A stretch of DNA of 64,000 bases from Streptomyces sp. WAC 01529 (GCF_003945545.1 NZ_CP029617.1:7529001-7593000); one strand, 5' to 3'. Shown: positions 25,937-34,631, numbered from the stretch's first letter. Translations and numbers: made by a program. Notes: a model not told the origin generated them from the letters alone.

Positions 25937-26012
25937 ACCAGAACGTTACGGATCGACCACCGCTGCCGCCACATGGCAATGGAATCGGCCTCTCGCCGAA
26001 GGGACCCGGACC

Positions 26013-26504
26013 ATGACCACGACCAAGGACAGCCACGCCCAGCTGATCGAGTACCTGGAGAGGAGCGACGTCAGGTACCGTCTCATCGAACATCCGCCCG
26101 AAGGGCGTACCGACAGGGCCAGCGCGGTACGCGGACACCGGCTTGAGCAGGCCGCCAAGTGCCTGGTGGTCCGGGTGGGGTACGCCGACCGTCGGCGCCG
26201 CTACCTGCTGACCGTCGTCCCGGGCCACTGCCGAATCGGCTTCCACCGGCTCAAGCACCTGTACGGGGGCACCGATGTCGCGCTCGCCGCACCGGACGTC
26301 GCCGAACGTCTGACAGGCTGCGTCCGCGGCTCGATCACTCCGTTCAACTTCAACCCGGACCTCGAACTCCTGGCGGATCCGCGACTGCTGGAGCACCCCG
26401 AGATCTACTTCAACGCGGCGTGCCTCGACCGCTCACTGGTCCTGTCGACCCGGGACTACGTGCACCTGGCCCGACCACGGCTGGTATCCCTGGTGGCCCT
26501 CTGA
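26013..26504 (+). CDS. YbaK/ProX-type aminoacyl-tRNA deacylase-like protein
   Basis: 163 residues. The pattern LIEHPPEGRTDRASAVRGH, QAAKCLVVR, YLLTVVPGHCRI and SITPFNFNPDLELLADPRLLEHPEIYFNAACLDRS follows the YbaK/EbsC fold, in which a lysine of the AAK.LV segment and a G.ITPF loop shape the active site. The best-known members remove mischarged amino acids from tRNA-Pro or tRNA-Cys. In this setting it might protect translation from an analogue made by the cluster, which is an inference. The ATG at 26013 is preceded by a modest GGGACCCGG. Confidence 0.85.
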   Translation: MTTTKDSHAQLIEYLERSDVRYRLIEHPPEGRTDRASAVRGHRLEQAAKCLVVRVGYADRRRRYLLTVVPGHCRIGFHRLKHLYGGTDVALAAPDVAERLTGCVRGSITPFNFNPDLELLADPRLLEHPEIYFNAACLDRSLVLSTRDYVHLARPRLVSLVAL

Positions 26505-26642
26505 CACCACCGGCCCGTGTGAGGGCGGTGGGGCGCCGCGACCTAACACCCAACACGGGAGACCGCACGGTCGGTGTGCACGTCATCATTGGCGAAACGC
26601 CCCCGCCCAGCTGCTCGCCGCACTCGTCCAGGAGGCCACCCA

Positions 26643-27464
26643 GTGAACGCCGCCGACATGCCCAAGTCGCCTTCACCGCACGGTCTCGTCGTACGAGAGC
26701 TGCACGAGCTGCGCGAACTCGCCGACGTCAACGCCCTGTTCGAGAAGATCTGGGGCAGCGCCCCCGGCAGCTCGCCCATGGGTGTGGAACAGATGCGGGC
26801 ACTCTCCCACGCGGGCAACTACGTCGCCGGAGCCTTCAAGGACGGTCAACTGGTGGGCGCGTCCGTGGCGTTCTTCGCGGCGCCCGTCGGGGAGTGCCTG
26901 CACTCGCACGTCACTGGCGCGCTCCCCGGCCACCGGGCGGGCCTGGCCCTCAAACTCCACCAGCGCGAGTGGGCGCTGGAGCGCGGGCTGCGACGGATCA
27001 CGTGGACCTTCGACCCGCTGGTGCGGCGCAACGCGCACTTCAACCTCGCCAAGCTCGGCGGGCGCCCGGTCGAGTACCTCACCAGCTTCTACGGGGCGAT
27101 GGGTGACGTGATCAACGGCGGTGACGACACGGACCGGGCCCTGGTCGCCTGGGAGCTGCGCCATCCCTCGGCGATCACCGCCCCGGCCTCGCACTCCGCT
27201 CCCGTGGCGGTCCCCGACGATGCCGCGACCGTGCTGTCGGTGCGCGACGACGGCCTGCCCGTCGTCGGCCGCGATGACGCCGGGACCGTACTCGTCGAAG
27301 TGCCGCCGGACATCGAGGCGTTGCGGCGTGTCGATCCGGGCGCGGCCAAGGCGTGGCGTCTGGCGATGCGCGAGGTGCTAGGCGGCCTCCTCGCCGAAGG
27401 GGCCCGCGTCACCGGCTTCCACGACCGCACCAGCTATGTCGTCATACGCGACACCAGCGCGTGA
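26643..27464 (+). CDS. GNAT acyltransferase, COG3375 type
   Basis: 273 residues. The signature ITWTFDPLVRRNAHFNLAKL, then YLTSFYG, is highly typical of the COG3375 acyltransferases, which occur beside N-succinylamino-acid racemases and are thought to succinylate D-amino acids. A cofactor loop lies around GALPGHRAGLALKLHQREWA. The GTG start at 26643 is preceded by AGGAGG. The racemase-like enolase begins 28 bases downstream in the same direction, reproducing the known pairing. The substrate amino acid is not known. Confidence 0.88.
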   Translation: MNAADMPKSPSPHGLVVRELHELRELADVNALFEKIWGSAPGSSPMGVEQMRALSHAGNYVAGAFKDGQLVGASVAFFAAPVGECLHSHVTGALPGHRAGLALKLHQREWALERGLRRITWTFDPLVRRNAHFNLAKLGGRPVEYLTSFYGAMGDVINGGDDTDRALVAWELRHPSAITAPASHSAPVAVPDDAATVLSVRDDGLPVVGRDDAGTVLVEVPPDIEALRRVDPGAAKAWRLAMREVLGGLLAEGARVTGFHDRTSYVVIRDTSA

Positions 27465-27491
27465 CCCCGACCTCTCCAGGAGCCAAACACC

Positions 27492-28625
27492 TTGAAGATC
27501 AACGGAATTGAGCTGCGCCGGATAGCGATGCCCCTGCGGGCGCCGTTCCGCACCTCCTTCGGCGTGGAGACCGCCCGCGACGTCCTGCTCGTACGCGTGG
27601 TCACGCCCGACAGCGAGGGGTGGGGCGAGTGCGTGGCGATGTCGGAACCGCGCTACTGCTCCGAGTACGTCGAGGGGGCCGCCGACGTGCTGCGCCGCTT
27701 CCTTGTCCCCGCGCTGCCCGCCGTGGCGGACGCGTGCGCGGTCAAGCGCGCCCTGAAGCCGTTCAAGGGCCACAAGATGGCCAAGGCCGCGCTGGAGACG
27801 GCCGTGCTCGACGCCCAACTGCGCACCACGGGCCAGTCCTTCGGCGGCTTCCTCGGCGCCGGGCGCGAGCGCGTGCCGTGCGGGGTCTCGGTCGGCATCA
27901 TGGACTCCATCCCCGAACTCCTCGACTCCGTGGGCGGCTTCATCGACGAGGGGTACGTCCGCATCAAGCTCAAGATCGAGCCCGGCTGGGACATCGCACC
28001 CGTCCGCGCGGTACGGGAGCGGTTCGGCGACGACCTGCTCCTCCAAGTGGACGCCAACGCCGCCTACACCCTGGCCGACGCCCGGCAACTCGCCAAGCTC
28101 GACGCCTTCGACCTGCTGCTCGTCGAGCAACCGCTGGCCGACGACGACCTCGTCCAGCACGCCGCCCTCGCCAAGCAACTGCGTACGCCTGTCTGCCTCG
28201 ACGAGTCGATCGAGTCCGCCGAGGACGCCGCCGCGGCCATCACGCTCGGCGCCGCCTCCATCATCAACATCAAGCCGGGCCGCGTCGGCGGCTACCTGGA
28301 GGCCAAGGCCATCCACGACCTGTGCGTCGCCCACGGCGTGCCGGTGTGGTGCGGAGGCATGCTGGAGACCGGCATCGGCCGCGCCGCCAACGTGGCGCTT
28401 GCCGCCCTGCCCGGCTTCACCCTGCCCGGCGACACCTCCGCCTCCCGCCGCTACTTCGCCACCGACATCACCGAGCCCTTCGAACTCGCCGACGGCCACC
28501 TCGCCGTCCCCACCGGCCCCGGACTCGGCGTCGAACCCGTCGACGAGATCCTTGAGCGGATGACCACGGCCAAGGAGTGGATCCAGCTCCAGCGGAACTC
28601 TCCAGCGGAACTGGAGGGGAGCTGA
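27492..28625 (+). CDS. Enolase-superfamily N-succinylamino acid racemase / OSBS-like
   Basis: 377 residues of the MenC/NSAR branch of the enolase superfamily. Catalytic lysines lie in the KxK motif (Lys159, Lys161, IKLKIEPG) and at Lys261 (INIKPGRVGG). Metal ligands are Asp187 (VDANAAY), Glu212 (VEQPL) and Asp237 (CLDES). Streptomyces usually make menaquinone by the futalosine route, so an o-succinylbenzoate role is unlikely. The adjacent COG3375 acyltransferase supports racemisation of an N-succinylamino acid. The TTG start follows AGGAG. No desuccinylase gene is visible nearby. Confidence 0.9.
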   Translation: MKINGIELRRIAMPLRAPFRTSFGVETARDVLLVRVVTPDSEGWGECVAMSEPRYCSEYVEGAADVLRRFLVPALPAVADACAVKRALKPFKGHKMAKAALETAVLDAQLRTTGQSFGGFLGAGRERVPCGVSVGIMDSIPELLDSVGGFIDEGYVRIKLKIEPGWDIAPVRAVRERFGDDLLLQVDANAAYTLADARQLAKLDAFDLLLVEQPLADDDLVQHAALAKQLRTPVCLDESIESAEDAAAAITLGAASIINIKPGRVGGYLEAKAIHDLCVAHGVPVWCGGMLETGIGRAANVALAALPGFTLPGDTSASRRYFATDITEPFELADGHLAVPTGPGLGVEPVDEILERMTTAKEWIQLQRNSPAELEGS

Positions 28626-28970
28626 AGGCCCCAGGCGGCCGATGTGGGCCGCCCCTCGCCGGAACGGCCGTACACTCGGGCTCATGGGTCGTATGGGTTC
28701 CGCGAGGCAGCTGCACGAGCACGGCTAGCGATCTAGCCGTCCAGCGCTCCGGCGAGCCGTCAATCCAGTGCTCTTCTCACCGGCACCGGACCGCCGCGTT
28801 CCTCACGCCGCGCGCCTGACCCGCCCCCCCGGCCGAGTGGCGGCTCGCTCAGCCCCGCCGGGTGATCTCCGTTCCCGCTCCACATCACCACCGCAGCCTT
28901 CCGGTCTCCGCCGGTGCTGCCGCCTGGCTGTGACCGCACCACCGGGTCGCGCCTCTTCGAAGGGACCATT
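28626..28970. other. 345-base leader region of the MurE-like gene
   Basis: No full-size gene. It contains a possible leaderless 14-residue reading frame and an overlapping hairpin, listed separately. The right half is a pyrimidine-rich, otherwise featureless stretch before the GTG at 28971. Confidence 0.5.
28671..28740 (+). promoter_or_regulatory. Possible leaderless leader-peptide frame with overlapping hairpin
   Basis: TACACT (28671-28676) fits the -10 pattern TANNNT and is seven bases before ATG 28684, the geometry of leaderless actinobacterial transcripts. The frame encodes MGRMGSARQLHEHG and stops with TAG at 28726-28728. That stop is the end of the left arm of a perfect inverted repeat, ACGGCTAG-CGAT-CTAGCCGT (28721-28740). 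A ribosome on the frame would cover the hairpin, as in attenuators. There is no good -35 box. The idea is speculative. Confidence 0.35.
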
Positions 28971-30473
28971 GTGAAGCTGAGCGACTTGCTGGCCGGACAG
29001 GATTGTCATGTACTCCACGGTGTGCCGAGCGAGACCGTGATCACCGCGGGGGTGACCTTCGACGTCGAGCGGGTCATGCCCGGTTCCGTATTCGTCGCCG
29101 TGCCCGGCCACCGTGAGGGCGGGCCCGGCTCCGTGACCGCCGCCTTCGCCCGCGGGGCCGCCGCCGTACTCGTCGAAGGGGCGGATCCGGCGTTCGGCGC
29201 GACACCGCCGCCCGCGGGCCGGTGCGCCGTTCGGGTGCCGGACACCCGACGGGCCGCCGCGGTCGTGGCCTCCCGGTACTACGGCGAACCGGGCCGCGCG
29301 ATGGACGTGGTGGCGATCACCGGCACCAACGGCAAGACGTCGGTCTCGTACATGGTCGAATCCGTCCTGCGGATCTCCGCGGGGGCGAAAACGGGCGTCA
29401 TCGGGACGGCCGGCAGCCGCATCGGCGACGAGCTGATCCCCATGCCCCACTCGGTGCTCACCACCCCGGAATCGCCCGACCTGCAGTACCTGCTGGGCCA
29501 TATGCGCGACCGCGCGACCGGCAGCGTAGTCCTCGAGGCCACCTCGATGGCCCTGCTGAACCACCGGGTGGACCGGACCTTCATCGACGTCGGGGTCTTC
29601 ACCAATCTCACGCAGGACCACCTCGACGACCACGGGACGATGGCCAACTACCGGGACGCCAAGCTCCGGCTGTTCCAGGGGCTCTGCCGGCGCGCGGTCG
29701 CCAACGCCGACGACCCCGTGGGCGCAGGGATCGGGGCGATGATGCCCGGCGCGGTGACCACGTACGCCCTTGACGTGCCCGCCGACTACCGCGCGACCGA
29801 CCTCGTCGCGAGTGCGTCCGGCACCCGGTTCACCCTCCACCACGGCGGGCGCGCGTATCCGGCGTCGATACCGTTCCCCGGCCGGTACTCGGTGGCCAAC
29901 GCCCTCGCGACGCTGGCCGCCTGCCACGTCCTCGGCCACGAGCTGGGCGCCCTCATCGCCGCCCTCGGCCAGATGCCGCCCGTCCCCGGCCGGTTCGAAC
30001 GCTTCGAGACCCGGCAGGGCACCTCCGTCGTCGTGGACTACGCCCATTCCCCCGACTCCCTGGACAAGGTCCTGACCGCCATCCGCGGCTACACGCGCGG
30101 CCGGGTCATCACCGTCTTCGGCTGCGGCGGCGACCGGGACACCACGAAGCGGGCCGACATGGGCAGGATCGCCGGGGTCCACTCCGACCTGTGCGTCCTG
30201 ACCTCGGACAACCCCCGCAACGAGGACCCGGAGGCGATCCTGGACCAGATCGTCCCCGGCCTCGCCGCGACGGGCACGCCGTTCGAACGCCTCGTCGACC
30301 GCCGCGAGGCCATCGCCTTCGCCCTGGCGGCCGCCGGTCCCGAGGACACCGTCCTCGTCGCGGGCAAGGGCAGCGAACCGCACCAGACCGTCCGCGAGGA
30401 ACTGCTTCCCTTCAGCGACATGGCCGTCGTGCGCGAACTCGCCCTGACGGCCGGCCAGCTGTCGAAGCGGTAG
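28971..30473 (+). CDS. MurE-like Mur ligase (UDP-MurNAc-tripeptide synthetase family)
   Basis: 500 residues with three Mur-ligase domains: an N-terminal substrate domain (VFVAVPGHREGG), the central ATPase with GTNGKTS (about 118-124), ESPDLQ, EATSMALL and NLTQDHLDDHGTM, and a C-terminal domain with VDYAHSPDSL, GCGGDRDTTKR and DNPRNEDP (about 413-420). DNPRNE is close to the DNPRxE motif of meso-diaminopimelate MurE. It stands outside a division/cell-wall cluster, so a second copy with a new amino acid and acceptor is likely, matching the ligase and racemase genes next to it. The GTG at 28971 is preceded by GAAGGGACC. Confidence 0.88.
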   Translation: MKLSDLLAGQDCHVLHGVPSETVITAGVTFDVERVMPGSVFVAVPGHREGGPGSVTAAFARGAAAVLVEGADPAFGATPPPAGRCAVRVPDTRRAAAVVASRYYGEPGRAMDVVAITGTNGKTSVSYMVESVLRISAGAKTGVIGTAGSRIGDELIPMPHSVLTTPESPDLQYLLGHMRDRATGSVVLEATSMALLNHRVDRTFIDVGVFTNLTQDHLDDHGTMANYRDAKLRLFQGLCRRAVANADDPVGAGIGAMMPGAVTTYALDVPADYRATDLVASASGTRFTLHHGGRAYPASIPFPGRYSVANALATLAACHVLGHELGALIAALGQMPPVPGRFERFETRQGTSVVVDYAHSPDSLDKVLTAIRGYTRGRVITVFGCGGDRDTTKRADMGRIAGVHSDLCVLTSDNPRNEDPEAILDQIVPGLAATGTPFERLVDRREAIAFALAAAGPEDTVLVAGKGSEPHQTVREELLPFSDMAVVRELALTAGQLSKR

Positions 30474-30487
30474 GACGACGAGCCCCG

Positions 30488-30910
30488 CTAGGGCAGGCCC
30501 TGCTCCCGGGGCTGGACCATGACGTGCACGGCCGGCGAGACGGCGCCGCCGCCGGTGACGCGCAGGGCGTTGCGGCCCTCGATGCCGAGTACGACCCGCA
30601 TGGAGTACGTCCCCCGGGGCGTGGTGCGCACCGAGGCGGGCAGGTCCACCCAGCGCGTCCCCTGCTGTTGCTGAAGGGAGACGGGGGTGGCGGGCGGCAT
30701 GTTCCGGCTCTCCCCGGAGACGCGGAACTCCTGCGCGGCCCGCACGCTGCTCACGGATGTCCGCGCGGTGAGCGTCGGCAGCGAGGAGTCGTCGGCGGCG
30801 GACGTCATGCCCGCCGCCGGTCCGAGGAGTACGGCCACGGTCGCGATACCGGAGAGCGAGGCGGCGTACTTGGCGCGGGTCGTGTGCGACTTGACGCGGG
30901 TCGTGTGCAA
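30488..30910 (-). CDS. Small secreted protein of unknown function
   Basis: 140 residues. A signal peptide (positively charged start with a duplicated HTTRxK unit, then a hydrophobic stretch ending near MTSAADD) precedes a mature part of about 100 residues with beta-strand character (FRVSGES, TPVSLQQQQGTRW, YSMRVVLGIEGRNALRV). This looks like an Ig-like or bacterial-type surface domain, but I do not recognise a family. The TTG start at 30910 is preceded by AGGGA. It converges on the MurE-like gene with 14 bases between them. Confidence 0.65.
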   Translation of the reverse strand: MHTTRVKSHTTRAKYAASLSGIATVAVLLGPAAGMTSAADDSSLPTLTARTSVSSVRAAQEFRVSGESRNMPPATPVSLQQQQGTRWVDLPASVRTTPRGTYSMRVVLGIEGRNALRVTGGGAVSPAVHVMVQPREQGLP

Positions 30911-31045
30911 TGTGCCATCCCTGTCTGTTCTGGTGGGTCGGTCGTGTTCGGCGGGTGCCGGTCGGTCGTGTATCGCGTGTGCCGGTCAGGTCAGCCGCGT
31001 ACGGCAGTGCTGGTCAGGGCAACCGCGTGGTGCGGCAGGCTCTCG

Positions 31046-31987
31046 TCACATGTGCAGCGTCCCGCCCTCCTCCGCGTGCCCCTCGGGCTCCAGCTGGAGC
31101 GTCGAGTGCGCCACGTCGAAGTGGCCCGCGACGCACCGCTGAAGCCTCGCGAGGAGGTCCCCGTACCCGGTCGCGAGGGCAGCGTCCGTGACCACCACAT
31201 GCGCGGTGAGCACCGGCATCCCCGACGTGACGGTCCAGCCGTGCAGGTCGTGGACGGCTCTCACGCCCGGTTCCGCCAGGAGGTGGCGGCGTACCTCCCC
31301 GAGGTCGACATCCTGCGGGGTCGCCTCCAGGAGTACGTGGACGGAGTCCCGCAGCAGACCGTACGCGCGCGGCACGATCAGTACGCCGATGACGATCGAG
31401 GCGATCGGGTCGGCGGCCTGCCACCCCGTGAGCAGGATGATCAGGCCGCCCGCGATGACCGCGACCGAACCGAGCGCGTCGCCGAGCACCTCCAGATAGG
31501 CGCCCCGCAGATTGAGGCTCTTCTCCTTGGCGTCCCGCAGCAGCCAAAGGCCCACCAGGTTGGCGAGCAGCCCGCCGACCGCGACCGCGAACATCAGGCC
31601 GCCCTTGACCTCCACCGGCTCGCTGAACCGGCCGATCGCCGACCACAGGACCCAGACGAAGATGGCGACGAGGAGCAGCGCGTTCAGGACCGCCGAGAAG
31701 ATCTCTACCCGGTAGAACCCGAACGTGCGCCGCGGTGTCGGCGCGCGCTGGGCGAGGGTGATGGCGCCGAGGGCGAGGGAGACGCCGACCGCGTCGGTCA
31801 GGCTGTGCGCGGCGTCGGCGAGGAGCGCGAGGCTGCCGGACAGGAGCGCCCCGACCACCTGGATGACGGTGATCGAGGCGCTGATGCCGATGGTCCACAG
31901 CAGCTTCTTGCGGTACGTCCCGCTGAGCGTGCCGCCCGTCGCCGTGCCGCCCGCCGCCGCGGTGGACGGGCCGTGGTCGTGCCCCAT
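31046..31987 (-). CDS. Cation diffusion facilitator (CDF) efflux protein
   Basis: 313 residues, starting MGHDHG like many CDF proteins. Six membrane segments are visible. TM2 carries the HSLTDAVGV box after ALLADAA (metal site with His and Asp), and TM5 has EVLGDALGSV. A soluble C-terminal domain (GVRAVHDLHGW..., LTAHVVV) follows, as in zinc/cobalt/cadmium exporters of the CzcD type. The ATG at 31987 is the only good start after the MscS stop; the longer frame upstream is a shadow. It lies 74 bases downstream of the MscS gene, probably in the same transcript. Metal specificity is not determined. Confidence 0.9.
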   Translation of the reverse strand: MGHDHGPSTAAAGGTATGGTLSGTYRKKLLWTIGISASITVIQVVGALLSGSLALLADAAHSLTDAVGVSLALGAITLAQRAPTPRRTFGFYRVEIFSAVLNALLLVAIFVWVLWSAIGRFSEPVEVKGGLMFAVAVGGLLANLVGLWLLRDAKEKSLNLRGAYLEVLGDALGSVAVIAGGLIILLTGWQAADPIASIVIGVLIVPRAYGLLRDSVHVLLEATPQDVDLGEVRRHLLAEPGVRAVHDLHGWTVTSGMPVLTAHVVVTDAALATGYGDLLARLQRCVAGHFDVAHSTLQLEPEGHAEEGGTLHM

Positions 31988-32061
31988 GCCCGCGAGTGGA
32001 TCATGACCGTCCGCGGGCCGCCACTCGGCGTTCCGCTCCGGGAACGCATGAGCCCCGTGGC

Positions 32062-33153
32062 TCAGTGCACCCGCGGCGGCGTCGAGGTGTCCCGCTGGTG
32101 CGGGATGCCGAACGCGGGCGGCAGCTCGCCCTGATGGACGGTGACCGTGCGGGCCGGGGCGGGGACCCTGATGCCCTCGGCGCGGTAGCGCTGGTGCAGG
32201 CGCTTGATGAACTCGTGCTTGATCCGGTACTGGTCGCTGAACTCGCCGACGCCCAGGATCACCGTGAAGCCGATCCGCGAGTCCCCGAAGGTGTGGAAGC
32301 GGATGGCCGCCTCGTGGTCGGGGACCGCGCCCGTGATCTCCTTCATGACCTCGTCCACGACCTCGGTCGTCACCCGCTCGACCTGCTCCAGGTCGCTGTC
32401 GTAGCTGACCCCGGCCTGCACCATGATCGACAGCTCCTGTTCGGGGCGGCTGTAGTTGGTCATGTTGGTGCTCGCCAGCTTGGCGTTGGGGATGATCACG
32501 AGGTTGTTGGAGAGCTGGCGCACCGTGGTGTTGCGCCAGTTGATGTCGACCACATACCCCTCCTCGCCGCTGCTCAGCTGGATGTAGTCGCCGGGCTGGA
32601 CCGTCTTGGCCGCGAGGATGTGGACACCCGCGAAGAGGTTGGCGAGGGTGTCCTGGAGCGCGAGGGCGACCGCGAGACCGCCCACGCCGAGCGCGGTGAG
32701 CAGCGGCGCGATGGAGATGCCGAGGGTCTGCAGGACGACGAGGAAGCCCATCGCGAGTACGACGACCCGCGTGATGTTCACGAAGATCGTCGCCGACCCC
32801 GCCACTCCGGAGCGCGACTGCGTCACGGCCCTGACGAGCCCGGCGACGATCCGCGCCGCCGTCAGCGTCGCCGCCAGGATGAGCAGCGCCGTCAGCGTCA
32901 TGGTCACGTTGCGGCCGGTCCGCGTGGTGAGCGGCAGCGCGCCCGCCGCCGCGGCGAGCCCGGCGGTGATGGCCGCGCAGGGCACGAGCGTGCGCAGCGC
33001 GTCGACGATGACGTCGTCGCCGCTCCACCGGGTCCGGCTCGCCCGCTCGCCCAGCCAGCGGAGCAGGGCCCGCAGCAGCAGGCCGGCACCGACACCGGCG
33101 ATCACCGCGATGCCGGCCACGATCCAGTCGTGCGGTGTGAGCGCACGGGTCAT
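32062..33153 (-). CDS. MscS-type small-conductance mechanosensitive channel
   Basis: 363 residues. Four or five N-terminal membrane segments end in the pore helix LLTALGVGGLAVALALQDTLANLFAG, the TM3 pattern of MscS with its Gly/Ala ridge. The beta domain follows with VQPGDYIQL.SGEEGYVVDINWRNT and NNLVIIPNAKLA, then the alpha/beta vestibule domain. It should open under membrane tension during osmotic down-shock. The ATG at 33153 follows a GGGGGTG. The CDF gene lies directly downstream. Confidence 0.93.
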   Translation of the reverse strand: MTRALTPHDWIVAGIAVIAGVGAGLLLRALLRWLGERASRTRWSGDDVIVDALRTLVPCAAITAGLAAAAGALPLTTRTGRNVTMTLTALLILAATLTAARIVAGLVRAVTQSRSGVAGSATIFVNITRVVVLAMGFLVVLQTLGISIAPLLTALGVGGLAVALALQDTLANLFAGVHILAAKTVQPGDYIQLSSGEEGYVVDINWRNTTVRQLSNNLVIIPNAKLASTNMTNYSRPEQELSIMVQAGVSYDSDLEQVERVTTEVVDEVMKEITGAVPDHEAAIRFHTFGDSRIGFTVILGVGEFSDQYRIKHEFIKRLHQRYRAEGIRVPAPARTVTVHQGELPPAFGIPHQRDTSTPPRVH

Positions 33154-33497
33154 CAGTTCACCCCCGCCGTAAGGAAGGTGTGCGTCGGCACGCGGGCTAT
33201 GTGATGTGTCGTCACCTTGAGATACCTGCTCGGTTCCGGGGGCTCGGTCACGCCGGAACGGGGGAGCGGCCCGGCGCGGACGTCATCCTGCCCCATCCGC
33301 GCACGGCGGGCGCGCCTACCCCCACCTGGATCTTCACGGACAGGGCAGGTCTGTCAACCGGTCGGCCGTGACGTGGTGTCAGAGGTGGCGCTGGCATGGA
33401 TATCGCGGATGCTGGTACTCGACGCCTCGCGGGAACTCTTCCCGTGGTGCGTCATGTCCGGTGAGTCGTTGATTTCTGCGAACGGAAGCGGTTGAGC
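33154..33497. other. Divergent intergenic region with a repeated ACCGGT box
   Basis: 344 bases between the MscS gene (minus) and the amidinotransferase (plus). No gene is evident. GTCAACCGGTCG at 33353-33364 is repeated exactly at 37897-37908, after the ABC transporter genes. Confidence 0.5.
33353..33364. promoter_or_regulatory. GTCAACCGGTCG box, copy 1
   Basis: The 12 bases contain the palindrome ACCGGT and lie 134 bases ahead of the amidinotransferase. LacI-family sugar repressors often bind such palindromes. The second copy is at 37897-37908. The regulator is unknown. Confidence 0.35.
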
Positions 33498-34631
33498 ATG
33501 ACGGTAGTGCGCAGTCCGGGAATTCCGGCAGGGGAGACAGGCCACGAAGCTCTCGTCTCGCCGGTGAATTCACACAATGAGTGGGACCCGCTGGAGGAAG
33601 TCGTCGTCGGCCGTCTCGAAGGCTCGACGATTCCCTCCAACCATCCGGTGGTGACCTGCAACATTCCGCCCTGGGCGGCCCGGCTGCAGGGACTCGCCGC
33701 CGGTTTCGAGTATCCGCGCAGGCTGATCGAGCCGGCGCAGCAGGAACTCGACCAGTTCATCGCCCTCCTGCGGTCACTCGGTGTCACCGTCACGCGCCCG
33801 GAGGCCGTCGACCACAAGCAGCGCTTCGGCACTCCCGACTGGTCCTCCCGCGGATTCTGCAATTCCTGCCCGCGTGACGCCATGCTGGTCATCGGCGACG
33901 AGATCATCGAGACCCCGATGGCCTGGCCGTGCCGGTATTTCGAGACCCACTCCTATCGCGAGCTGCTCAAGGACTACTTCCGGCGTGGCGCGCGCTGGAC
34001 GTCGGCCCCCAAGCCGCAGCTCACCGACGCGCTGTACGAGCAGGATTTCCGTCCGCCCGAGGGCGACGAGCCGATGCGCTACATCCTCACGGAGTTCGAG
34101 CCGGTATTCGACGCGGCGGATTTCGTGCGCGCGGGCCGCGACCTGTTCGTCACGCGGAGCAATGTCACCAACCGCATGGGCATCGAATGGCTGCGCCGCC
34201 ACCTCGGGCCCGGCTACCGCATCCACGAGATCGAGAGCCGCTGCCGCACACCCATGCACATCGACACCACGTTCGTCCTGCTCGCGCCGGGCAAGGTCCT
34301 GGTCAATCCCGAGTACGTCGACGTCGACCGCCTCCCCGACATCCTCGGCTCGTGGGACGTCCTGGTCGCCCCCGAGCCCGACCCGATCGACGAGCGGCTG
34401 CTCAAGATGACCTCGATGTGCGGCAAGTGGCTCAGCATGAACGTGCTGATGCTCGACGAGAAACGGGTGATCGCGGAGCGGCACCACACCGGCATGCTGC
34501 GCGCGCTCGAGGAGTGGGGTTTCGAACCGATCCCGTGCGATCTGCTGCACTACGCGGCGTTCGGCGGCTCGTTCCACTGCGCGACGCTCGACGTCCGGCG
34601 CCGCGGCACGCTGGAGTCGTACTTCGACTGA
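33498..34631 (+). CDS. Arginine:glycine-type amidinotransferase
   Basis: 377 residues. It matches the glycine amidinotransferase family along its length: NSCPRDAMLVIGDEIIETPM, FRRGARWTSAPKPQLTD, MHIDTTF (catalytic His about 254) and the active-site GGSFHCATLDVRRRGTLESY with Cys about 361. Such enzymes move the guanidine group of arginine to an amine, giving ornithine. The acceptor here is unknown; StrB- and CyrA-like relatives work in antibiotic and toxin pathways. The ATG at 33498 is preceded by GGAAG; TTG 33492 is in frame. An ABC importer follows after 167 bases. Confidence 0.93.
   Translation: MTVVRSPGIPAGETGHEALVSPVNSHNEWDPLEEVVVGRLEGSTIPSNHPVVTCNIPPWAARLQGLAAGFEYPRRLIEPAQQELDQFIALLRSLGVTVTRPEAVDHKQRFGTPDWSSRGFCNSCPRDAMLVIGDEIIETPMAWPCRYFETHSYRELLKDYFRRGARWTSAPKPQLTDALYEQDFRPPEGDEPMRYILTEFEPVFDAADFVRAGRDLFVTRSNVTNRMGIEWLRRHLGPGYRIHEIESRCRTPMHIDTTFVLLAPGKVLVNPEYVDVDRLPDILGSWDVLVAPEPDPIDERLLKMTSMCGKWLSMNVLMLDEKRVIAERHHTGMLRALEEWGFEPIPCDLLHYAAFGGSFHCATLDVRRRGTLESYFD

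Noticed and set aside
27492..28625. Enolase as menaquinone MenC (o-succinylbenzoate synthase)
   Set aside because: No other men genes are near and Streptomyces usually use the futalosine route; the COG3375 partner points to an N-succinylamino acid racemase.
30191..32134. 647-codon plus-strand frame over the MurE end and CDF gene
   Set aside because: It crosses two well-supported genes of other frames and consists of Arg/Asp/Gly-rich filler.
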